Source of the DNA: DASYRM01 sp035646375
GTDB lineage: Bacteria; Acidobacteriota; Vicinamibacteria; Vicinamibacterales; UBA2999
Direction: 5' to 3'
DNA length: 31,862 nt
Assembly: GCA_035646375.1 (NCBI GenBank)
Contig: DASRPM010000326.1
Span: 1 to 31,862 of the forward strand
Shown: positions 7,957 to 14,759 of the stretch, in pieces
How the letters are laid out: the number at the start of each line of letters is the position of its first letter
How positions within the stretch are numbered: position 1 is the first letter of the stretch
The notes under the pieces: model-generated
What the model saw: the letters and a program-made list of their open reading frames with translations, nothing else
The model's database searches: none
Told to the model about the DNA's origin: nothing
Made by a program: the position numbers and the translations under genes

Positions 7957-7970
7957 AGTCTGGACAAGCG

Positions 7971-7976
7971 TACTAT
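7971..7976 (+). promoter_or_regulatory. -10 box, leaderless type, for the small gene at 7983
   Basis: TACTAT lies exactly 6 nt before GTG 7983. On the other strand the same bases read TAAATAGTAC and may carry the -10 of the divergent flavoprotein gene, so the two promoters would overlap. Confidence 0.5.
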
Positions 7977-7982
7977 TTACGG

Positions 7983-8201
7983 GTGGACTCTTCGGATCCA
8001 ACTATCCTCTGGCGCATGACCCGCGGGAAGAGCACGGCCCACGCCACGGTGTTCCCGGGCGACGGGCGCACTACGGTCACGTGGTACTTCGACGGCCAGA
8101 TGGACCGGGCCGAGAACTACGACACGATGGAGCTGGCGCTGGCCCGGGCCGAGCACATTCACGGCATCCTGCTGCGCGACGGCTGGAAAGACGTCGTGTG
8201 A
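7983..8201 (+). CDS. small protein of unknown function
   Basis: The 72-residue product is acidic and soluble, with TAHATVFPGDGRTTVTWYF, a central Asp/Glu-rich stretch (DRAENYDTMELALARAEHI) and the ending GWKDVV. I do not recognise a family. The leaderless promoter pattern supports the GTG at 7983; an internal ATG at 8016 is an alternative. It is divergent from the flavoprotein gene, and its stop is 33 bp before the ispG start. Ordinary codon use for this genome supports it being real. Confidence 0.6.
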   Translation: MDSSDPTILWRMTRGKSTAHATVFPGDGRTTVTWYFDGQMDRAENYDTMELALARAEHIHGILLRDGWKDVV

Positions 8202-8222
8202 GCGCGGTCAGGTCTCGCCCGG

Positions 8223-8228
8223 TAAAAT
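8223..8228 (+). promoter_or_regulatory. -10 box, leaderless type, for ispG
   Basis: TAAAAT ends 6 nt before the GTG at 8235, the same sequence and spacing as at 26468-26473. No ribosome-binding site is visible. Confidence 0.55.
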
Positions 8229-8234
8229 AGATCC

Positions 8235-9467
8235 GTGCCAGCCATCGCACGCCTCCATCGCACCGTCGGCGTCCGTGTCGGCCACGTTCAGGTGGGCGGC
8301 GGCGCGCCCGTCGTCGTGCAGTCGATGACGATGACCGACACGGCGGATGCCGCCGGCACCGCGCAGCAGTGCATCGAGCTCGCCGAGGCCGGGTCGGAGA
8401 TGGTGCGGGTAACGGTGAACCTGCCCGAAGCCGCGCAGGCCGTGCCCGAGGTCAAGCAGCGGATGCTCGACGCCGGCTGCACCGCGCCGCTCATCGGCGA
8501 CTTCCACTACAACGGCCACCAGCTGCTGACGCGCTACCCCGCCATGGCGGCGGCGCTCGACAAGTACCGCATCAACCCGGGGAACGTCGGCACCGGCAAG
8601 CGGCGCGACGAGCAGTTCTCGACCATCTGCAAGGTGGCGGTGGACCAGGGCAGGCCGGTCCGCATCGGCGTCAACGGCGGCTCCCTCAACCAGGAGCTCG
8701 TGCTCGCCAAGATGCAGGAGAACACCGACCGCAGTCTCGGCCGGGACTCGGAGGAGATCCTGAACGAATGCATGGTGATCTCGGCCGTCGAGTCCACGGC
8801 GCTCGCCATCGAGTCGGGGCTGCGGAGAGACCAGATCATCATCTCGTGCAAGGTGTCGCGGCCGCGGGACCTCATCGCCATCTACCGCGACCTGGCGCGC
8901 CAGACCGAGCAGCCGCTGCACCTCGGCCTCACCGAAGCGGGCATGGGCCAGAAGGGGCTCGTGTGGTCGGCGTCGGCGATGGGCATCCTGCTCAACGAAG
9001 GCATCGGCGACACGATCCGCGTGTCGCTCACGCCGCGCCCCGGTGGCGACCGCCGTGACGAGGTGTACGCCGCGTGCGAGCTGCTGCAGGCGCTCGGCAT
9101 CCGTTCGTTCGCGCCGAGCGTCACCGCGTGCCCCGGGTGCGGCCGCACCACCAGCTCCACGTTCCAGGAGCTGGCCGAACGCACGCAGGATTACATCCGG
9201 GAGCAGCTGCCGGCGTGGAGGGCGCGGTATGAGGGCGTCGAGACGCTGACGCTCGCGGTGATGGGGTGCGTGGTGAACGGCCCTGGGGAGTCGAAGGCCG
9301 CCAACATCGGCATCAGTCTGCCCGGCACCGGCGAGGCGCCGAACTGCCCGATCTACATCGACGGGGTACACGCCACCACGCTGCGCGGCACCTACGAAGA
9401 GCTCGCCGCCGGCTTCCGCGCCCTGATCGACGACTACGTCGCCACCAAGTACGCGCCACGGGTCTAA
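8235..9467 (+). CDS. ispG: 4-hydroxy-3-methylbut-2-enyl diphosphate synthase (IspG/GcpE)
   Basis: This 410-residue enzyme converts 2-C-methyl-D-erythritol 2,4-cyclodiphosphate to HMBPP in the MEP route to isoprenoids, using a [4Fe-4S] cluster. The N-terminal TIM barrel is clear (GGAPVVVQSMTMTDTADAAG, GDFHYNG, YRINPGNVG, RIGVNGGSLN). The cluster ligands are Cys299 and Cys302 in CPGCGR and Cys345 in GCVVNGPGE, with the conserved Glu352. The length is that of the short bacterial form. GTG 8235 is set by the leaderless promoter. The gene stands alone and converges on the NADH dehydrogenase. Confidence 0.97.
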   Translation: MPAIARLHRTVGVRVGHVQVGGGAPVVVQSMTMTDTADAAGTAQQCIELAEAGSEMVRVTVNLPEAAQAVPEVKQRMLDAGCTAPLIGDFHYNGHQLLTRYPAMAAALDKYRINPGNVGTGKRRDEQFSTICKVAVDQGRPVRIGVNGGSLNQELVLAKMQENTDRSLGRDSEEILNECMVISAVESTALAIESGLRRDQIIISCKVSRPRDLIAIYRDLARQTEQPLHLGLTEAGMGQKGLVWSASAMGILLNEGIGDTIRVSLTPRPGGDRRDEVYAACELLQALGIRSFAPSVTACPGCGRTTSSTFQELAERTQDYIREQLPAWRARYEGVETLTLAVMGCVVNGPGESKAANIGISLPGTGEAPNCPIYIDGVHATTLRGTYEELAAGFRALIDDYVATKYAPRV

Positions 9468-9468
9468 A

Positions 9469-9540
9469 AGCCTTTAGCCTTTAGCCTTTAGCCTCTCGCC
9501 TTTAGCCTTCCAGAGCCCAGAGGCTAGAGGCCAGAGGCTT
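9469..9540. repeat. inverted heptamer tandem repeat
   Basis: Six 7-bp units on the plus strand (AGCCTTT three times, AGCCTCT, CGCCTTT, AGCCTTC) run from 9469 to 9510. After CAGAGCCC come AGAGGCT, AGAGGCC and AGAGGCT, the inverted form. It fills the gap between the convergent ispG and NADH dehydrogenase genes and supplies the last codons and TAG stop (9524-9526) of the latter. The arms can pair and may act in transcript ending. Confidence 0.85.
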
Positions 9541-10801
9541 CCTTGTCATCTCCCGTGATCAGCCGCGCTCCGCGCTGATACGTGATGTAGGCCACCGCCC
9601 ACTCGATCAGCACCACGACGCGATTGCGGAAGCCGATCAGCTTGGCAATGTGGAGGAACAGCCACGCGAGCCAGCCGATGAACCCCGACAAACGAATCCA
9701 TCCCAGGTCGGCGATCGCCGACGCACGCCCGACGATGGCCATGTTGCCCAGGTCCTTGTAGACGAAGGGCGTGGACGGCTCGCCGCGCGCGCGGCGCAGG
9801 ATCGTCCTGGCGGCGTGCGCGGCGCCTTGCGTGGCGGGCTGCACGACGCCCGGCAGCGGCACGCCGTTCGGCGTGTGCACGAAGGACGCGGCGTCGCCGA
9901 TGACGAACACCTCGGGGTTCCCGGCAATCGACAGGTCGGGCTCGACCAGCGCGCGTCCGGCGCGGTCCACCGCGACGCCGATCGTCTTGACGAGCGGCGA
10001 CGCGGCCACGCCCGCCGCCCACAACACGGTGGCCGCGGTGATCCGCTCGCGCGTCCCGCCCGCCTCGATGTCCACGCCGTGCGCGTCGATGCCGACGACA
10101 CGCGTGTTCTCGCGCACTTCCACGCCGAGGCGGCCCAGCGAACGGCGCGCCGCACCGCGCAGCTCGTCGCGGAACGTGGACAGAATCGACGTCCCTGCTT
10201 CGACGACGACGATGCGCGCCCGCGCGGTGTCGATCGCCTTGAACTCGTCGCGCAGCGTCTGACGGGTGATCTCGGCCAGCGTGCCGGCAAGCTCCACGCC
10301 GGTCGGGCCGCCGCCCACGAGCACGAACGTGAGCAGCTCGCCGCGCCGCGCCGCGTCCTCCTCGCGCTCGGCGCGCTCGAACGCCAGCAGGATACGGCGC
10401 CGCATCAGCAGCGCATCGTCCAGTGTCTTGAGCCCGGGCGCGAACACCTCCCACTCGGGGTGCCCGAAGTACGCGTGGCGGGTGCCGGTGGCAACGATCA
10501 GGTAGTCGTAGTCGAGCGTCGCGCCATCGCTTAGCCGCACGCGCCGTGCCGCAACGTCAATCGACGCCGCCGCGCCGAGGAGCACGCGGACGTTCGACGC
10601 ACGCCGCAGCACCCAACGGATGGGTGCACCGATGTCGCCGGCGGATAGCGTGGCCGTGGCGACCTGATACAGCAGCGGCTGGAAGAGGTGGTAGTTGTGG
10701 CGATCGACCAGCGTCACGCGAACGCTCGCGCGTGCCAGCGCCTTGGCCGCGGCCAAGCCGCCGAAGCCGCCCCCGATCACAACCACATGCGGCACACTCA
10801 T
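9524..10801 (-). CDS. type II NADH dehydrogenase (NDH-2-like)
   Basis: The 425-residue flavoprotein has the FAD motif VVVIGGGFGGLAAAKAL at the N-terminus, the conserved NYHLFQPLLYQVATATLS, the NADH motif FVLVGGGPTGVELAGTLAEI, and VFVIGDAASF. The C-terminal segment GWIRLSGFIGWLAWLFLHIA followed by GFRNRVVVLIEWAVAY matches the membrane-binding end of NDH-2 enzymes, which pass electrons from NADH to quinone without pumping protons. ATG 10801 is chosen because TAAGAT (10809-10814) ends 7 nt upstream; ATG 10810 would lie inside that box. Its last codons come from a heptamer repeat. Confidence 0.92.
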   Translation of the reverse strand: MSVPHVVVIGGGFGGLAAAKALARASVRVTLVDRHNYHLFQPLLYQVATATLSAGDIGAPIRWVLRRASNVRVLLGAAASIDVAARRVRLSDGATLDYDYLIVATGTRHAYFGHPEWEVFAPGLKTLDDALLMRRRILLAFERAEREEDAARRGELLTFVLVGGGPTGVELAGTLAEITRQTLRDEFKAIDTARARIVVVEAGTSILSTFRDELRGAARRSLGRLGVEVRENTRVVGIDAHGVDIEAGGTRERITAATVLWAAGVAASPLVKTIGVAVDRAGRALVEPDLSIAGNPEVFVIGDAASFVHTPNGVPLPGVVQPATQGAAHAARTILRRARGEPSTPFVYKDLGNMAIVGRASAIADLGWIRLSGFIGWLAWLFLHIAKLIGFRNRVVVLIEWAVAYITYQRGARLITGDDKEASGL

Positions 10802-10808
10802 CTTGCTC

Positions 10809-10814
10809 ATCTTA
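10809..10814 (-). promoter_or_regulatory. -10 box, leaderless type, for the NADH dehydrogenase gene
   Basis: On the minus strand TAAGAT is followed by 7 nt (GAGCAAG) and ATG 10801. It abuts palindromic repeat copy 3, so the upstream promoter region is repeat sequence. Confidence 0.5.
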
Positions 10815-10846
10815 GGCGGGTCTAAAGACCCGCAACTACGGTACGG
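10815..10846 (+). repeat. palindromic repeat copy 3 (REP-like)
   Basis: The core GGCGGGTCTAAAGACCCGC (10815-10833) is a palindrome and is followed by AACTACGGTACGG. The tail is nearly the same as in copy 4 (AACTACGTACGGG at 25348-25360). It lies between two divergent promoters. Confidence 0.8.
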
Positions 10847-10858
10847 GGCTCTCCCAAC

Positions 10859-10894
10859 CCCGCCCACCCTGCCTACACCGCCTACCCTGCCTCC
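10859..10894 (+). repeat. 9-bp direct repeat, four units
   Basis: Four consecutive 9-bp units, CCCGCCCAC, CCTGCCTAC, ACCGCCTAC and CCTGCCTCC, end 2 bp before the -10 box TAGACT of the molybdopterin oxidoreductase gene. The placement mirrors the 9-bp units before the gene at 26480. Confidence 0.75.
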
Positions 10895-10896
10895 AG

Positions 10897-10902
10897 TAGA
10901 CT
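10897..10902 (+). promoter_or_regulatory. -10 box, leaderless type, for the molybdopterin oxidoreductase gene
   Basis: TAGACT ends 5 nt before ATG 10908. The expected -35 position falls inside the 9-bp repeat at 10859-10894. Confidence 0.45.
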
Positions 10903-10907
10903 TTCGT

Positions 10908-12938
10908 ATGGCTCTCAAGCCCGCGCCGCCATCCGAGCACATCGTCGCGACCGTCTGCCCGCTCGACTGCCCCGACGCCTGCAGCCTCGACGTGACAGTG
11001 CAGGGAGGCAAAGTTACTGTCATAGACGGTTCGGCCGCCAACCCTGTGACCGGCGGCTACATCTGCGCGAAGGTCCGCCGCTTCCCCGAACGGATGTACG
11101 GCCCCGACCGCGTGATGCATCCCGCCGTGCGCAAGGGCCCCAAGGGCAGCGGCTGGTTCGAGCGCGTGTCGTGGGACGAGGCGCTGGGGCGCATCGCCGA
11201 TCGGCTGGGCGCGGTTCGCGACGAGTTCGGCGGCGAGGCGATCCTGCCCTACTCGTACGGCGGCTCGAACGGGCTGCTGACCCAGGACACGAGCGACGCG
11301 GCGCTCTTCCGGCGGCTCGGCGCCTCGCGGCTCGCGCGCACCGTCTGCGCCGCGGCCACCGGCGCCGCCAACCAGGCGCTCTACGGCAAGATGCCATCGG
11401 TCGTCTATCAGGACCTCCCCGAGGCACGCCTCATCATCCTGTGGGGCGTCAACCCGTCGGCCTCCGGCATCCACATCATTCCGTATCTGCGCGAGGCGCA
11501 GAAACGCGGCGCCAGGCTCGTCGTGATCGATCCGCGCACGACGCCGCTCGCCAAACAGGCCGACCTGCACCTGGCGATCAAGCCGGGCACCGATCTGCCG
11601 GTGGCGCTGTCCATCCACCGCTACCTGTTCGAGAACAACCACGCCGACCAGGCGTTCCTGGCGGCACACACGCGCAACGCGGATCGGCTGCGCGAACGCG
11701 CGTCGAAGTGGACGTTCGCGTGCGCGGCCGCGGAATCAGGCGTCGAGGCCGCCGGCATCGAGCGCCTGGCGGAGTGGTACGCGACCACGTCGCCGGCGGT
11801 GGTGAAGTGCGGCTGGGGCCAGGAGCGCAACCGCAACGGCGGCAGCTCCTCGATGGCCATCATGGCGCTGCCGGCGGTGGCCGGCAAGTTTGGCGTGCGC
11901 GGCGGCGGCTACGCGATGAGCAATACCAATTTCTGGGGCATCGAGCGCACCTGGATTCGCGATCAGGAGCCCGCCACGCGTCTCGTGAACATGAACCAGC
12001 TCGGACGAGCCCTTACCGAGTACACCGATCCGCCGGTGAAGGCGCTCTTCGTCTACAACTCGAACGCCGCCGTCACGTCGCCGCATCAGACCAAGATCCT
12101 GAAAGGGCTCGAGCGCGAGGATCTCTTCACCGTGGTGTTCGACTCGACTCTCACCGACACGGCGCGCTACGCCGACGTGCTGCTGCCGGCAACGACCTTC
12201 CTCGAGGGCTACGACCTCGTGCGTGCCTACGGACCGATCGGGCTGCGGCTCGGAAAGCCCGTGGTCGAACCGGTCGGTGAATCGCGGCCCAACGCCGACG
12301 TGTTCGGCGAGCTGCTGCAGCGCCTCGAGCTGGGCGCCGAGGGCGACCCGTCCGGCGAGCTCGAGGAGATGCTCGACGTGATCTCGCAGCTGCCGGAGCC
12401 CGCGCGTGGCCAGGTACAGGAAGCTGGAGCCGCCACGCCGCCGTTCGGCGGCCGGCCCATCCAGTTCGTGGACGTCTTCCCACGCACGCCGGACCAGAAG
12501 GTCGACCTCTGCCCGGAGGCGCTCGACGCCACCACGCCGGCCGGGCTCTACGGCTACCAGGCCGATCCGGCCACGGCCGAATACCCGCTCACGCTCATCT
12601 CGCCGGCCAGCGAGCGCTCGATCACATCCACGCTGGCGGAGCTGCCACGCCCCGAGGTGAAGCTGCTGATGCACCCCGACGACGCGGCGGCTCGAGCGCT
12701 CGCCGACGGGGCCGCGGTGCGCGTCTTCAACGCCCTCGGCGAGGTGCGCTGCAACCTGCAGGTGGGCGCCTGGATTCGCCCGGGCACGGTCAGCCTGCCG
12801 AAGGGGCTGTGGCGGAAGCACACGGCCAACGGGCTGACAGGCAACGCGCTGGCGCCCGACACGCTGACCGATCTGGGCGGCGGCGCCTGCTTCAACGACG
12901 CGCGCGTGCAGGTGCAGGCGGCGCCGACGCTCCACTGA
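10908..12938 (+). CDS. molybdopterin-dependent oxidoreductase (formate dehydrogenase/DMSO reductase superfamily)
   Basis: The 676-residue protein has the N-terminal [4Fe-4S] site Cys17, Cys21, Cys25 (CPLDCPDAC) and Cys53 (GGYICAKV). The catalytic domain follows: PYSYGGSNGLL, then RTVCAAATG where Cys147 is the likely molybdenum ligand, WGVNPSASGIH, VVIDPRTTPLA, and the C-terminal MPT-binding barrel (PLTLISPASERSITST). No Tat signal is present, so it should be cytoplasmic. No partner iron-sulfur or membrane subunit lies nearby, so it may be a soluble single-subunit enzyme; the substrate cannot be told. The start at 10908 follows the leaderless promoter; longer in-frame versions run through repeats. 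Confidence 0.9.
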   Translation: MALKPAPPSEHIVATVCPLDCPDACSLDVTVQGGKVTVIDGSAANPVTGGYICAKVRRFPERMYGPDRVMHPAVRKGPKGSGWFERVSWDEALGRIADRLGAVRDEFGGEAILPYSYGGSNGLLTQDTSDAALFRRLGASRLARTVCAAATGAANQALYGKMPSVVYQDLPEARLIILWGVNPSASGIHIIPYLREAQKRGARLVVIDPRTTPLAKQADLHLAIKPGTDLPVALSIHRYLFENNHADQAFLAAHTRNADRLRERASKWTFACAAAESGVEAAGIERLAEWYATTSPAVVKCGWGQERNRNGGSSSMAIMALPAVAGKFGVRGGGYAMSNTNFWGIERTWIRDQEPATRLVNMNQLGRALTEYTDPPVKALFVYNSNAAVTSPHQTKILKGLEREDLFTVVFDSTLTDTARYADVLLPATTFLEGYDLVRAYGPIGLRLGKPVVEPVGESRPNADVFGELLQRLELGAEGDPSGELEEMLDVISQLPEPARGQVQEAGAATPPFGGRPIQFVDVFPRTPDQKVDLCPEALDATTPAGLYGYQADPATAEYPLTLISPASERSITSTLAELPRPEVKLLMHPDDAAARALADGAAVRVFNALGEVRCNLQVGAWIRPGTVSLPKGLWRKHTANGLTGNALAPDTLTDLGGGACFNDARVQVQAAPTLH

Positions 12939-12946
12939 CGTTGACG

Positions 12947-14125
12947 GTGGCCGCTATCTCGCGTCTGGCGACCGTCGTTGTGCTGGCCAGCGTCGCGGCC
13001 GGCTGCCGTGCGAACGGGCTGGTGGCGGTAACCCCGGCCGACTCAATGGCCTTCGAGCCGAGTGTCGCGGTGTTCCGCGACGGCTTCGCGGTGGCCTGGT
13101 ACGACACGCGCCACGGCCACGGCGAGCTGTACCAGCAGGCGCTGGACGCCGAGGGCGTCCCCCGCGGCCCTGAAGTGCGCCTCACCACCGGCACGCGCGA
13201 CGCCTACGAAGCCGACATCCACGCCGTCGAGGGCATCGCCGATGGCGACGGCTTCATCGTCGCCTGGTACGAAAAGGGGTCCGACGGCGTGCTGGTGCCC
13301 CGGCTCGGCCTGTGGGCGCGCAACGGGGCGGCGCGATGGATCACGACACTGGCGGCCCGCGGCCGCAACACGGCGGCGCGCGTTCACGGCGATCTCGTGT
13401 TCGCGGCGTGGGTCGAAGACGAGGCTGCGCCCGCCGCGGGACTGTGGACCGGTTGGTGGAACTTGAAAGGCGAGGTGGTCGCGTCGCCTCGCCGCATCGC
13501 GGACGCGAGCAAGACCACCTACAACCTGAACGTCGCGCTCGTGACCGGGGCGGCGGAGCGTGGCGTGCCCACCGCGCTCGTGGCATTCGACGCCAAAGTA
13601 CGGACGAAGGCCGAAGAGCTCTTCGTGGCCGAAGACGACGGGCTGAATGCGCGCGTGACGCGCTTGACGCCCGACGACGGCTTCGCCTCGACGTACCCGG
13701 ACCTCGACCTCTCGGGCTCGCGAGCCGCGATCACGTGGTTCGACACGAGGGACGGCAACGAGGAGGTCTATCTCCGCGTCGCCACGCGTTCGGATCTCGC
13801 GCGCCCGGACGCGCTTGCCGGCTCACGCGTGACCACCACGAAGGGCCACTCGATCGGCGCCTACACCGCCTGGAACGGCGCGCGGCTCGGACTCGCGTGG
13901 TGCGACAACACCGGCGGCAAGCACGAGGTGTACTTCGCCGAGTTCGACGCGGCCGGCACGCCCCGCGGCCAGGCGCAGCGGCTCTCCACCACGCAGCCCG
14001 ACTCGCTCATCCCGTCAATCCACTCGTGGCGCGGCGGCTTCGTCGTGGCGTGGAACGAGTGGAACGGCGGCCCGGAGCACGATGCCAAAGGCCGCTCGCA
14101 GGTGCTGTTGAAGCTGCAGCCGTAA
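12947..14125 (+). CDS. beta-propeller-like lipoprotein
   Basis: The 392-residue product starts with a lipoprotein signal (RLATVVVLASVAAGC), then repeats of about 50-60 residues each built round AWYDTR or AWxE with a following E-L/V-Y: GFAVAWYDTRHGHGELYQQA, GFIVAWYEKG, AITWFDTRDGNEEVYLR, LGLAWCDNTGGKHEVYFAEF, GFVVAWNEWNGG. Linkers such as DAEGVPRGPEVRLTT recur as DAAGTPRGQAQRLST. This is the pattern of a sialidase-like six-bladed propeller without recognisable catalytic residues. GTG 12947 or TTG 12941 is the start; both lie just after the oxidoreductase stop (12938), so the genes are probably co-transcribed. Function is unknown. Confidence 0.82.
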   Translation: MAAISRLATVVVLASVAAGCRANGLVAVTPADSMAFEPSVAVFRDGFAVAWYDTRHGHGELYQQALDAEGVPRGPEVRLTTGTRDAYEADIHAVEGIADGDGFIVAWYEKGSDGVLVPRLGLWARNGAARWITTLAARGRNTAARVHGDLVFAAWVEDEAAPAAGLWTGWWNLKGEVVASPRRIADASKTTYNLNVALVTGAAERGVPTALVAFDAKVRTKAEELFVAEDDGLNARVTRLTPDDGFASTYPDLDLSGSRAAITWFDTRDGNEEVYLRVATRSDLARPDALAGSRVTTTKGHSIGAYTAWNGARLGLAWCDNTGGKHEVYFAEFDAAGTPRGQAQRLSTTQPDSLIPSIHSWRGGFVVAWNEWNGGPEHDAKGRSQVLLKLQP

Positions 14126-14160
14126 CACCCGTTCCCGCCACTCACGTCGCGGTCCGCTCA

Positions 14161-14607
14161 TCACCGCGTTGTCGCTTTCGCCTCGCGGGTACCCCCGTGC
14201 GCCGATGCCGAGGCACGAGCCTCTTCGAAGAACGAGCTCGCGGCGGCCAGCTCGCGACCTGCCGGGGTTGTCACCGACTTGCCGCTCACCTGCTTCTTGG
14301 CGCTCTTCGCGAGCCAGCCATCAACGATCACCCGATCCCCGCTCTTCAGCTGACGATCGTTCCAGCCGAGGACCGTCAGCCGGCCTGGACTCCCGAGCTC
14401 GATCGTCCACTCGGCCTCGGTCCCTTTCTCGTCTCGTCCCTTCACGGTCAGCATGGCGTGCGGGTTCCCCCAGTCGAACTTCGTCACGCTGCCGGTGATC
14501 GTGACGGGCTTCTTCCAGTCGTATTCCGCCGCGAACGGATGATGCGCAAGAGCCGGCGCGACCGACGCCGCGACCAGCAGTGCGATTCCAGCAAGATGAT
14601 TTCGCAT
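14161..14607 (-). CDS. DUF6152 family secreted protein
   Basis: The 148-residue product has a signal peptide (HLAGIALLVAASVAPALA) cut before HHPFAAEYD. The mature start HHPFAAEYDWKKPVTITGSV, then FDWGNPHAML, ELGSPGRLTVLGW, LKSGDRVIVDGW and AGRELAA, match DUF6152, a periplasmic OB-like beta-barrel family of unknown function, frequent in Acidobacteriota and Proteobacteria. The ribosome-binding site GAGGTGAG lies just before the ATG. It is downstream of the TonB receptor on the same strand (about 150 bp), so co-transcription is possible. The Ser/Ala-rich C-terminal tail is longer than usual. Confidence 0.85.
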   Translation of the reverse strand: MRNHLAGIALLVAASVAPALAHHPFAAEYDWKKPVTITGSVTKFDWGNPHAMLTVKGRDEKGTEAEWTIELGSPGRLTVLGWNDRQLKSGDRVIVDGWLAKSAKKQVSGKSVTTPAGRELAAASSFFEEARASASAHGGTREAKATTR

Positions 14608-14759
14608 GAGCTCACCTCGTGGTCGGACGGAGCCAAGAGCAGTCGGTGCAAATCAACCGCCAGCGAATGGACAGCGCGGCAGCGCGGGCGATACCAGTCC
14701 AGCTGCGGCTTCCAGCCGAGCATTAGCGCAAGGGGCGTTGCACACCCGTCCAGAAGCAC

